Below are positions 17,254-25,659 of a stretch of 64,000 nt of DNA, one piece after another. Each line of letters begins with the position of its first letter. Within the stretch, counting starts at the first letter, position 1. This DNA comes from CAYSCZ01 sp051155775. GTDB taxonomy: Bacteria > Bacteroidota > Bacteroidia > Cytophagales > Cyclobacteriaceae. Under the pieces are notes generated by a model, which saw only the letters and a program-made list of their open reading frames with translations, was not told where the DNA came from and ran no database searches. The DNA is taken from positions 1 through 64,000 of the forward strand of contig DAXETV010000012.1 in the NCBI GenBank assembly GCA_051155775.1, read 5' to 3'. Position numbers and translations under genes: made by a program.

Positions 17254-19206
17254 TTAAAAATGATACCTTTTAAAAGCTTCTATGGCCTCATACTCTGCCA
17301 GTCCAAGTAAATCATATAGTTTCGCTGTTCCCTTGTTCCTATCTTCTGCGCGTTGCCAAAACTCACGACTATCGGTGCCGGGGAACAAGGCGGAATCTTT
17401 TTGGGATTGATGCTTAAAAATTGCTTTACGTTTTTTGAGTAATTGTTCAGGACTCATAGGCACTGCCATGTCTATGTCATTGATATCCCACTCCTGCCAT
17501 GCTCCCCTATACAACCAAACATAACAATATTTAATCCAATCCTCATTCTTCAGCTGGTCAAGCGCTCCAAAAACAGCTTCCAGACATACTCTGTGGGTAC
17601 CATGAGGATCTGAAAGATCACCTGCGGCATAGATTTGGTGTGGTTTGATTTCTTGCAGCAAGTCAGCTGTAATTTGGATATCTTCTTCACTCAAGGGTTT
17701 TTTCTTTACCAGGCCTGTTTCATAAAAAGGAAGGTTTAAAAAATGTGCTCTGTCATCTGATAAACCAAGATAACGACAGCCAGCTTTTGCCTCTCCCCGT
17801 CTGATCAAAGCTTTTATGTTTTGCACCACTTGAGAATCAATTTGTCCCGGTTTTTTATCCATGATTGAAGATACTACCTCTTCATACAGCTTGTCGCCTT
17901 TATCGTCTCTAACCTCATAGATATCACTAAAATCCCGGACAAAATCCGCAAATCGCACCACATCATCATCAAATACTGCAATATTACCTGAAGTCTGATA
18001 AGCCACGTGAACCTCATGGCCCTGAGTGTGAAGCCTGTCGAAAGTCCCTCCCATGGAGATCACATCATCATCGGGGTGAGGACTGAAAATAATAACCCTT
18101 TTACTTGCAGGCTCCGCGCGCTCTGGCCGGTAAGTGTCATCGGCGTGTGGTTTTCCTCCGGGCCATCCGGTAATGGTACGTTGTAATTGATTAAAAATAT
18201 CAATATTGATATCGTAGGAAGAACCGTGCATGGTAACCAGATCACTCATACCATTGTCATTGTAATCCCTGTCTGTCAGCTTAAGCACAGGCTTCTGAAG
18301 CTTAATACACAACCAGATCACAGCCTTTCGGGTGAGCGCTTTGGTCCAGGTACAAGCTTCTACCAACCATGGTGTATTTATTCTGGTTAGCTCACTGGAT
18401 GCGGCGGCGTCCAGGACGATGGTAACATTGGGATGCTCCTGGAGATAAGTCGCCGGGACTGAATCTGAGATAGGCCCTTCAACTGTTTTTTGGATAATGC
18501 TTGCTTTCCCTTCGCCCCAAGCCAGGAGTATAACTCTTTCTGAATTAAGAATGGTACCTACACCCATGGTTATGGCTTTTCTTGGAACATTATCCTGACC
18601 AAAAAAATCACTGGCAGCATCTACCCTAGTTAGATAATCCAGGGTAATCATCCTGGTGGGCGTGCGCTTTCCGGAGCCTGGTTCATTGAAACCAATGTGC
18701 CCTGTCCTACCAATTCCCAGTATTTGAAGGTCTATACCACCGGCATCGACTATTTTTTGCTCATACGCCTTGCAATATGCTTCTACACTGTCAACAGGTA
18801 AGGTGCCATCAGGAATGTGCACATTATTTTTGTTTATGTCGATATGATCAAACAAGTATTCGTTCATAAACCTGACATAGCTTTGAAGTTCTTCCGGTTG
18901 CATTGGGTAATATTCATCCAGGTTGAATGTGATCACATTTTTGAAGCTCAATCCCTCCTCTTTATGCATTCTCACAAGTTCATTATACATTGAGGTGGGC
19001 GAGGAGCCCGTAGCTAGTCCCAGCACACAATTTTCACCTTTTGCCGCTTTATCTTTAATCAATTGAGCAACTTCCCTGGCTACGGCTTTTGATCCATCAG
19101 ATGATTTATCAAATATTTCAGTGTGTAATCGCTCAAATTTTAGTGCTTCCTTGTATCCATTATCAGGCTTTCGTAAGATTTTTTTTGATTCGGAAACTGT
19201 TGTCAT
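17254..19206 (-). CDS. nagB: Glucosamine-6-phosphate deaminase fused to PIG-L (LmbE) deacetylase domain
   Basis: 650 residues, more than twice the length of E. coli NagB. Residues about 20-300 are NagB: LGLATGSSPT for the phosphate, FNLDEYYPM with the general base Asp97, and GIGRTGHIGFNEPGS with His170 and Glu175. The residue matching E. coli Asp141 is Thr168, a change I believe is common to the long Bacteroidota form. Residues about 368-650 are a PIG-L/LmbE zinc deacetylase domain with SPHPDDD (His377, Asp379, Asp380) and DPHGTH. NagB converts GlcN-6-P to fructose-6-P and ammonia in the cytoplasm; PIG-L enzymes remove N-acetyl groups from GlcNAc-containing substrates. With no nagA in the operon, the fused domain may supply the deacetylation step (inference). 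It lies 40 bases downstream of the ROK kinase. Confidence 0.93.
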   Translation of the reverse strand: MTTVSESKKILRKPDNGYKEALKFERLHTEIFDKSSDGSKAVAREVAQLIKDKAAKGENCVLGLATGSSPTSMYNELVRMHKEEGLSFKNVITFNLDEYYPMQPEELQSYVRFMNEYLFDHIDINKNNVHIPDGTLPVDSVEAYCKAYEQKIVDAGGIDLQILGIGRTGHIGFNEPGSGKRTPTRMITLDYLTRVDAASDFFGQDNVPRKAITMGVGTILNSERVILLAWGEGKASIIQKTVEGPISDSVPATYLQEHPNVTIVLDAAASSELTRINTPWLVEACTWTKALTRKAVIWLCIKLQKPVLKLTDRDYNDNGMSDLVTMHGSSYDINIDIFNQLQRTITGWPGGKPHADDTYRPERAEPASKRVIIFSPHPDDDVISMGGTFDRLHTQGHEVHVAYQTSGNIAVFDDDVVRFADFVRDFSDIYEVRDDKGDKLYEEVVSSIMDKKPGQIDSQVVQNIKALIRRGEAKAGCRYLGLSDDRAHFLNLPFYETGLVKKKPLSEEDIQITADLLQEIKPHQIYAAGDLSDPHGTHRVCLEAVFGALDQLKNEDWIKYCYVWLYRGAWQEWDINDIDMAVPMSPEQLLKKRKAIFKHQSQKDSALFPGTDSREFWQRAEDRNKGTAKLYDLLGLAEYEAIEAFKRYHF

Positions 19207-19246
19207 TTTTTATTGATATTTTTTGTTTTATCTCTGGTTTGTTAAA

Positions 19247-20209
19247 CTATTTTATTGATTGCCATACTTGTGCACTTGCTCCAAGTATCGGACTATTGTT
19301 GTCAGTGAGTTTAGAGGGCAATATTTCTACTGTTCCCTTAAATCCTTTCAATAAATTTTCTTCCATGGCCCTTCGTGTTGGTTCAAAAATTAAATCACCT
19401 GCTTTTGTCAGCCCACCCATCAGATAGATTACTTTGGGATTTGAAAAAAGTACCAGGTTAGCCAATTGCAACCCTAGTGTTTCTCCTGTGGTTCGAAATG
19501 CTTCCTGGGCTAATTGATCACCATCTGCTGCTGCATTATATATTTTTTCTGCGTTTAGTTCCTCATAAGGTAATTTGGAAAGCTTAGAAGAAATATAATT
19601 GTCCCTTCCAATCAGAATATTTACTGTACGCCGTATACCTACCGCTGAGACGTAGGTTTCCAGACAACCTCTTCGGCCACAGCCACATAACCTTCCTCCC
19701 GGATGAATAATGGAGTGGCCAACCTCACCGGCAATACAATTTGCACCTTCTATCAATCTGCCCTCAGATATAATTCCGCACCCCACACCTGTCCCTAAGG
19801 TGATGGTTATGAAATCATCAATAGATTTAGCATCTCCATATACTTTTTCACCCAGTGCCGCCACATTGGCATCATTGTTTATAAATGCCGGCACCTTAAA
19901 AGCATCCTCTATAAAGTCCCTGAGGTTAACCTGTCCCTCCCATTTAAGATTGGAAGCATTGGAGACGGTGCCTGCCTTGCTGTTAGCCATGGGAACGCCA
20001 ACACCAATGCCTGACAGTTTGAAGTTATTTTCAGCCAGCAGTTTATTTATCTTGTCTTTTAAATCCTCAAGAAATGAATGGTTTAAATCCTGTGAGGATG
20101 TGGGCATGGAGATTTTTCTTAATACATTTCCATCATGGGTAACCAGGCCCATTTTAGTGCTGGTACCTCCAATATCTATTCCTAAAGCTATTTCAGAATG
20201 ATCAGGCAA
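19247..20209 (-). CDS. ROK family sugar kinase, likely N-acetylglucosamine or glucose kinase
   Basis: 320 residues. The N-terminal phosphate motif LGIDIGGTSTK (about 10-20), the sugar-binding NNDANVAALGE (about 115-125) and the ROK signature with the zinc site (GEVGHSIIHPGGRLCGCGRRGCLE; His plus three Cys) are all present. There is no N-terminal helix-turn-helix, so it is a kinase rather than a ROK repressor. It would phosphorylate the imported hexose or GlcNAc at O6 using ATP. Placement just before the NagB fusion (40 bases) argues for GlcNAc as substrate; glucose kinase activity cannot be excluded from sequence. Confidence 0.92.
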   Translation of the reverse strand: MPDHSEIALGIDIGGTSTKMGLVTHDGNVLRKISMPTSSQDLNHSFLEDLKDKINKLLAENNFKLSGIGVGVPMANSKAGTVSNASNLKWEGQVNLRDFIEDAFKVPAFINNDANVAALGEKVYGDAKSIDDFITITLGTGVGCGIISEGRLIEGANCIAGEVGHSIIHPGGRLCGCGRRGCLETYVSAVGIRRTVNILIGRDNYISSKLSKLPYEELNAEKIYNAAADGDQLAQEAFRTTGETLGLQLANLVLFSNPKVIYLMGGLTKAGDLIFEPTRRAMEENLLKGFKGTVEILPSKLTDNNSPILGASAQVWQSIK

Positions 20210-20229
20210 TTGATTAATAGTTAATATGT

Positions 20230-20997
20230 TTATTCATAAAGATCTTTAAGATCGCATTTACTCAGATCAATCATTAAGCTGGATATTGCCTCAACAACTG
20301 CTTTTAAATATTTGGCTCCCTTCTCTGCTGATGCATTACATGGATTCCCGATACCGGTATCTTCTGTTACCTTTGACCATTGCCTTTCTGACCATGCCCA
20401 GTCTTCATTTAAAGGTTTTACTTTAAATTTTTTAGCATGTCCATCGCCGGCTTCATCAAGTGGAAGGACGATTTCAGGCGCAATATGCATCATAACACTT
20501 GTTTCCATTTCGCCCGCGTGATCCCCAACATCCGTAAAGTGATCTTTCCAATCAATTGCCTTAAACCAATGGCATGTGGTCAATAACATATCAGGGTAGT
20601 CCGCTCCGAGCTCCCTGAGCATCTGCTTAAAATCATTTCCACCATGGCCATTCAAAACAAGTAATTTGTTTATATCATGGCGATCCAGCACATCGATAAC
20701 ATCATTCAGTATTGCATACTGGGTACTTGGATTTAGATTCATATCCAGTTTCACATCCAACTGCCCAGTGTTTACTCCAAAGGGGATGGTGGGTAAAATG
20801 ATTACTTTGGCATCAGCTTGCCAGGCGATCTTCGCTGCTCTTTCAACAATGTGGTCGCATTGGATATTATCCGTAGCATAGGGAAGATGGTAATTGTGCG
20901 CTTCTGTTGCTCCCCATGGTAAAACTGCCAACTGATAATCGGCTGATTTTACAGTTTTCCAATTGGTTTCTGCAAGAATATAGGGTCTGGGCTTCAT
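20230..20997 (-). CDS. Creatininase-family amidohydrolase
   Basis: 255 residues, the normal creatininase/ArfB-fold length. Metal-binding signatures are seen near residue 28-38 (LPWGATEAHNYHLPYATD, with the E-x-H and later Asp ligands), LNGHGGND near 118-125 and the DHAGEMETS stretch (about 160-168) with the bridging Glu. These enzymes hydrolyse cyclic amides or formamides in the cytoplasm. The real substrate in this locus is unknown. It overlaps the upstream beta-propeller gene by four bases (ATGA type), indicating translational coupling, and precedes the ROK kinase. A second amide-cleaving enzyme in an amino-sugar operon is suggestive, but a role in deacetylation would be speculation. Confidence 0.88.
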   Translation of the reverse strand: MKPRPYILAETNWKTVKSADYQLAVLPWGATEAHNYHLPYATDNIQCDHIVERAAKIAWQADAKVIILPTIPFGVNTGQLDVKLDMNLNPSTQYAILNDVIDVLDRHDINKLLVLNGHGGNDFKQMLRELGADYPDMLLTTCHWFKAIDWKDHFTDVGDHAGEMETSVMMHIAPEIVLPLDEAGDGHAKKFKVKPLNEDWAWSERQWSKVTEDTGIGNPCNASAEKGAKYLKAVVEAISSLMIDLSKCDLKDLYE

Positions 20998-21926
20998 TTA
21001 TTTTCTAATAACTCATAACTAACAAAAGCAATACGTTCACTGGTTGGATCCCAGGATGGCACATTAATGGAGCCCTGACCTCCAAACAAGTCGATTAATT
21101 TATTAGGTTCACCGCCTGATTCCAGGTTTATCATTCTTAGCATTACCTTTTTATTTGAGGGATGATCCTGGGCATCCACTTCCGGAAGATAAGATAAGAA
21201 AATTAATTTTTTACCATCCGGTGACGGATGGGCAAACCAGTCATTATAATCATCAAAAGTTATCTGGGTTTGATTTTTACCTTCTCTGGTCATTCTCCAG
21301 ATCTGCATGGTACCTGTCCGGGCTGAGTTAAAATAAATGTATCGCCCATCAGGTGAAAATTCCGGTCCATCATCCAATCCCATTGATTTAGTCAATCGTC
21401 TTTCCTCTCCTCCCTCAATAGGTTTAATGTAGACATCATATTCATCGTTCCTTCTGGCGCAATAAGTGATGGTTTTTCCATCCGGAGAAACACCATGCCA
21501 GTAGGATGGCCCTTTTGGGGTAATTAATTCAGGAGTGCCACCTTCAATGGGCAACCTGTAGATCAAAGAACCCTTAGTTTCATGATTATGACTGATAATT
21601 AACGTCTTACCATCAGCGGTAATACCATGATCATTATTACAACGATTAGCAAATCCGGTGTTAATCTTAGTAGGTGTGCCACCAGTTACAGGAATTCTAT
21701 ACAAACTTCCTTCACTGTTATAGATTAGATAATGTCCATCCGGAGTCCAGTTGGGAGCCTCCAGATGCCCATCGAATTCAAAAAGTGTAGATCGCTCGCC
21801 TGAACTCACATCCAGAATTTCTAACCGACTAATAATTCCCTGCTGGTCAGAATGATATAATTTTCTATCATCCGGTGTAATCATTGATGTTATCCATATC
21901 AGTGGTATAAAAATTAGATAGGCCAT
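20994..21926 (-). CDS. TolB-like WD40/PD40 beta-propeller protein
   Basis: 310 residues, possibly with an N-terminal membrane anchor or uncleaved signal (MAYLIFIPLIWITSMI, about 1-16). About six PD40-type repeats are recognisable by PDGxxI blocks: WTPDGHYLIY, VSPDGKTITY, FSPDGRYIYF, PSPDGKKLIF and the final WDPTSERIAF. Such propellers in sugar loci are often periplasmic scaffolds or lyase-like enzymes (the oligogalacturonate lyase fold is related), but I see no catalytic set that would settle this. It lies 11 bases after the Gfo/Idh gene and overlaps the creatininase gene by four bases, so it is firmly part of the operon. Confidence 0.8.
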   Translation of the reverse strand: MAYLIFIPLIWITSMITPDDRKLYHSDQQGIISRLEILDVSSGERSTLFEFDGHLEAPNWTPDGHYLIYNSEGSLYRIPVTGGTPTKINTGFANRCNNDHGITADGKTLIISHNHETKGSLIYRLPIEGGTPELITPKGPSYWHGVSPDGKTITYCARRNDEYDVYIKPIEGGEERRLTKSMGLDDGPEFSPDGRYIYFNSARTGTMQIWRMTREGKNQTQITFDDYNDWFAHPSPDGKKLIFLSYLPEVDAQDHPSNKKVMLRMINLESGGEPNKLIDLFGGQGSINVPSWDPTSERIAFVSYELLENK

Positions 21927-21937
21927 TGCGATGGTGG

Positions 21938-23326
21938 TTAAGCTTCTTTCATGTTATCAGGATCCCAGTTTACTATTCTATTTTCAAAATAGCTGGTGTT
22001 TGAAGCCAGTGCTGGTGCAGCTGCCCTAAAACCATACGCTGCATCTTCTACTACCTTTTCACCAGTCCTTACAGCATTAAAGAAATTCATATGATGGTCA
22101 AGATGGAAGTCATAGCCTGCAGGAGGCGCATAGGTTACTTCCCCTCCACTCGACTGTCTAACTTTCTGGGGGTATTTCATTTTGTGATATTCCGCATATT
22201 TTTTCTGATTGTCTTCGTCAAAGGTAAAATATGAATCCCAGCCACCATAGGTTGGTATGGTCTCTAGCGGGTTTTTTGTTACTTTAACTGTATTACTTAG
22301 CGTCATGGCCCCTTCAGTACCAATCAAAGTCACTTGCTGTCCGCCACCGCTTCCATCAGCGAAATTCACACGTATCTGCATGTTAAAAGCAGGATGGGTA
22401 TCAGTTTTTGGGTAGCTCAGCGATCCTATCATCACATCCGGCACATCCCTTCCATCCGTCCAATATCTCAACCCTCCGGTAGAGAATATTTTATTCGGAC
22501 CATTAGAACTAATGATAAGGTGTAACCCTGAAAATAAGTGAACGAACAAATCTCCACAAACACCGGTACCATAATCCTGATAGTTTCTCCACCTGAAAAA
22601 GCGGGTAGCATCGAAATCTCTTTTTGGCGCGTCACCTAAAAATCGCTTCCAGTCTACTGTTTTCTCTGAAGCATCGAGTGGAATGGGATACTGCCAGGCA
22701 CCATTTGCAGAGTTTCGGTCATATTTAGCATCAACGAGGATCAAATCGCCAATTTCCCCGGCCTCATAAAGTTCCTTAGCCTTGTGATACACAATATTGC
22801 TGACGAACTGGCTACCTACCTGAATGATGGCATTGTTCTTTTTGGCAGCTTGAACCACCGGAAGGCCCTCACCAAGATTTTGGACCACAGGTTTCTCACA
22901 ATAAACAGCCTTGCCTTTGTTCATGGCTTCAATGGCAATTTTATCATGCCAGTGATCAGATGTTGATATAAGTACCGCATCAACGTCTGAGCGATCAAGA
23001 ATATCTTTGTAGTCCATGGTGGTATTTATGTCCTTCCCATGTACTTCCTGTGTCCGTTTTAACCGGCCCTCATAAAGATCGCAGGCTGCAACTAATTTTA
23101 CACCCGGCACTTTTAAAGCTGTGGATACATTATTAAAACCCATGATTCCCATGCCAATAGCCGCTATCTGCACATTATCATTGGCAGCAAAACGCTTGTG
23201 CGATTGCTCTTTAATCATTCGTATTTTACTATTTCCCATGATTATTTGAGAGCCGGCCGTGGTAAGAAGTGCCGTTCCGGTTAGTTTTTTCAAAAATGAT
23301 CTCCTGTGATTTTTATTTTTTGACAT
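21938..23326 (-). CDS. Gfo/Idh/MocA oxidoreductase with twin-arginine signal
   Basis: 462 residues. The N-terminus carries a Tat motif (HRRSFLKKL, about 8-16) and hydrophobic stretch, so the folded, NAD(P)-loaded enzyme is likely exported to the periplasm. The Rossmann domain begins at about residue 52 (IAAIGMGIMG) and the family EKP motif is at YCEKPVV (about 145). A long C-terminal alpha/beta domain follows with a GHD-like DYGTGVCGDLFVH. Exported family members oxidise a sugar hydroxyl or, as in GH109, use tightly bound NAD+ to cleave glycosides by an oxidation-elimination route. It is cotranscribed with a Tat-targeted TIM-barrel protein. Which sugar it acts on is unknown. Confidence 0.9.
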   Translation of the reverse strand: MSKNKNHRRSFLKKLTGTALLTTAGSQIIMGNSKIRMIKEQSHKRFAANDNVQIAAIGMGIMGFNNVSTALKVPGVKLVAACDLYEGRLKRTQEVHGKDINTTMDYKDILDRSDVDAVLISTSDHWHDKIAIEAMNKGKAVYCEKPVVQNLGEGLPVVQAAKKNNAIIQVGSQFVSNIVYHKAKELYEAGEIGDLILVDAKYDRNSANGAWQYPIPLDASEKTVDWKRFLGDAPKRDFDATRFFRWRNYQDYGTGVCGDLFVHLFSGLHLIISSNGPNKIFSTGGLRYWTDGRDVPDVMIGSLSYPKTDTHPAFNMQIRVNFADGSGGGQQVTLIGTEGAMTLSNTVKVTKNPLETIPTYGGWDSYFTFDEDNQKKYAEYHKMKYPQKVRQSSGGEVTYAPPAGYDFHLDHHMNFFNAVRTGEKVVEDAAYGFRAAAPALASNTSYFENRIVNWDPDNMKEA

Positions 23327-23343
23327 AACAAATTTGTTTATGA

Positions 23344-24438
23344 TTAGACTTTAATAAATATTTTTTTCTTGTATAACACATAAGCAGGGATAAAGCAAAG
23401 GAAGCAGTACAATATTGCCCAAATTAAAGAAGTAAATTTTGGCGCCATCCCAACATCCACCAGTTGATCAAAAAAGAATCCTTTTATTCCATTGGTAAAA
23501 GTTGGCAGAATTCCGGATAAGACATATACCGTGATGGCATTGGCACCATAAATAATTCCAAACTTTGACCAGTTGGTTTTGCCTAAAATGTCAATTACGA
23601 CGATAAAAGATGCTAACAACAAGGACGCAAGACCTGAGGTGTAGAGGACAAAAGAGCTGGTCCAAATATTTTTATTAATTGGGAATGTATAGCCCCACAA
23701 TTCACCTGTTACCAGCGCACAAAACCCTGCAAAAAAGATCCACATGGCTTTTTTCGCCAGGGCCAGTTCTTTATTGATCACAATTTTCCCTATCAACATC
23801 CCTGTAATCCCGGTTGCGATAGCCGGTAAAGTACTAAGAAGGCCTTCGGGGTCCCAAGTGCCCTGCCACATTTTCCCGGGGATTATTAAGCCATCCAACC
23901 AGGCTGCAATATTTTTGCCGGGTTCCAACATGGTTTTACCCTCACCCGGCACTGGAACAAATGACATGATCAACCAGTAACCAATAAGTAAAACCGCACC
24001 GATCACTACCTGTGTTTTCCATTGATGGTTTATAAAAATTAAGGAGCATGCCAGGAATACAAGTGAAATGCGCTGTAGAACACCAGGAATCCTAAGTTCT
24101 AAAAAGTTAAAATGAGGAAAAAGATTTAAAAAAATGCCCAGGGCAAATATTATCAATGAGCGTTTTATAATCTTAATCACTAATTCCCTTTGGGTTACAT
24201 TTGCTGCTTTCCTTTTGGTGTATGCCAGCACAATAGATACCCCAACAATGTACAGGAAAAATGGGAATACAAAATCAGTAGGGGTAATGCCATGCCACTC
24301 GGCATGGGCTAATGGTGGATAAAGGTGGCTCCATGAACCGGGATTGTTCACGATGATCATCCCGGCAATGGTAAGTCCACGGAAGGCATCCAGGGAAATT
24401 AATCGCTTTGAACTTATATTCTGAGGCTTGGCTTCCAT
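23344..24438 (-). CDS. HGSNAT/NagX-like membrane N-acetyltransferase
   Basis: 364 residues with about ten membrane helices. The N-terminal block matches the heparan-alpha-glucosaminide acetyltransferase family: SLDAFRGLTIAGMIIVNNPG (about 14-33), then HAEWHGITPTDFVFPFF, with His45 and His49 in the region of the proposed acetyl-carrying histidine. In animals this enzyme moves acetyl from cytosolic acetyl-CoA to terminal glucosamine in the lysosome; bacterial NagX homologues occur in GlcNAc gene clusters. Here it could acetylate glucosamine residues on the periplasmic side so that GH20 and the importer can use them. It is 17 bases upstream of the Gfo/Idh gene. Assignment to the family is strong, function in this locus inferred. 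Confidence 0.9.
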   Translation of the reverse strand: MEAKPQNISSKRLISLDAFRGLTIAGMIIVNNPGSWSHLYPPLAHAEWHGITPTDFVFPFFLYIVGVSIVLAYTKRKAANVTQRELVIKIIKRSLIIFALGIFLNLFPHFNFLELRIPGVLQRISLVFLACSLIFINHQWKTQVVIGAVLLIGYWLIMSFVPVPGEGKTMLEPGKNIAAWLDGLIIPGKMWQGTWDPEGLLSTLPAIATGITGMLIGKIVINKELALAKKAMWIFFAGFCALVTGELWGYTFPINKNIWTSSFVLYTSGLASLLLASFIVVIDILGKTNWSKFGIIYGANAITVYVLSGILPTFTNGIKGFFFDQLVDVGMAPKFTSLIWAILYCFLCFIPAYVLYKKKIFIKV

Positions 24439-24452
24439 TTAAAAATGGTAAA

Positions 24453-25505
24453 TCAGGAAACCTCCATGCCCACTTTTTTCAATAGTTCCATAGTGGCTTT
24501 AATGCCTTCATCCTCACTCATCTCCTGCCCTTCATATTCTATACCCACAAAACCTGTATAACCATGGTCTTTTACAATCTGCATCATTCGTTTATAATCA
24601 ATATTACTTTCATTACCCTGCTCATCAAACACATTAGTCTTCGCACTCACACCTTTAGCATATGGCATTAATTCTTTTAAGCCTTGATATCGGTCATAAG
24701 CTTTGGCACAGCCATCTTCAGACCGCTCTATACAGAAATTCCCAAAATCCGGCAACGTACCACAATATTCATTATTTACTTGCTTCATCACGTCACTCAA
24801 CCATTTGCCATCCGAAGAATAACCCCCATGATTCTCAACAATGATTCCGATACCATTTTGAGCACCATATTCACTTAGACTCCCCAAACCTTGTACGGCT
24901 GCAGATTTAACTTCGTCTGCCGTACCGTTTCCCCTGGCATTTACCCTTATAGAATGGCACCCCAGGAATTTAGCCGCATCAACCCATTTATAATGGTTTT
25001 CAATCGAAATTTTTCTTTCATCATCATCCAGAGCGCCCAGGCTTCCCTCTGCGTCAACCATAATCAAAACACTTTGCACACCAGCATCCTCACACCTTTG
25101 TTTCAACTGACCTAAATAGTCCATATCTTTTGCTTTGGAAAAGTAAAATGTATTTACATATTCCACTCCGGTAATTCCGTAGCGCTCTTTGGCAATGGTA
25201 GGAAATTCCATGGGATCAATTTCACCTTGTAACAAGGCGTCGGGATCATTCTGAAGCCTGTTTCCGAATTCCTGCCAACTAAGTTCTCTTGATTTACCAA
25301 AAATGGAACGGTTAAGGCTCCATTGAGCAAGGGAAATATCAAAAAATAGTGACTGCTCAACTTCTTCTACCACTTCCTTTGCGGCTTGTTCAGAGGTCTT
25401 TTTACCGGGGCCACATGAATAGAAAATCCCGGGATAGCTGGCCATTAAACTTATACCGGCCGTTTTTTTTACGGCATCTTTAAGAAAAGCTCTTCTTTGT
25501 TTCAT
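24453..25505 (-). CDS. Exported sugar phosphate isomerase/epimerase-like TIM barrel
   Basis: 350 residues of the AP-endonuclease-family-2 (xylose isomerase-like) TIM barrel. The N-terminus has a Tat-type motif (QRRAFLKDAV, about 3-12), then a hydrophobic stretch and a possible lipobox Cys (IFYSCGPG, about residue 31), suggesting a Tat-exported lipoprotein. Barrel features include GVEYVNTFYF, VLIMVDAEGSLG, HSIRVNARG, IIVENHGGYSS, LPDFGNF and YTGFVGIEYEG, with acidic and His metal ligands in the usual places. It is the first gene of the nine-gene operon, 14 bases ahead of the acetyltransferase. Family members epimerise sugars, and some act on 3-keto-glycosides made by Gfo/Idh partners, which fits the neighbour. 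Reaction unknown. Confidence 0.88.
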   Translation of the reverse strand: MKQRRAFLKDAVKKTAGISLMASYPGIFYSCGPGKKTSEQAAKEVVEEVEQSLFFDISLAQWSLNRSIFGKSRELSWQEFGNRLQNDPDALLQGEIDPMEFPTIAKERYGITGVEYVNTFYFSKAKDMDYLGQLKQRCEDAGVQSVLIMVDAEGSLGALDDDERKISIENHYKWVDAAKFLGCHSIRVNARGNGTADEVKSAAVQGLGSLSEYGAQNGIGIIVENHGGYSSDGKWLSDVMKQVNNEYCGTLPDFGNFCIERSEDGCAKAYDRYQGLKELMPYAKGVSAKTNVFDEQGNESNIDYKRMMQIVKDHGYTGFVGIEYEGQEMSEDEGIKATMELLKKVGMEVS

Positions 25506-25659
25506 AATGCGTTAGGTTTAGGTCCTATTTTAATTTTGGATATTAACAATTTATTAAATAAGATAAACTTCAATGTTGAAAAATATTGGATTTTTCACAA
25601 TTTGGGAGGATATATTGAACATTTTTAAAAAACTACAACACAAAAGTTGCTTTTGACCT

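Noticed and set aside
19710..20201. 163-codon plus-strand open frame inside the ROK kinase gene
   Set aside because: Antisense shadow of a conserved gene, with no recognisable motif.
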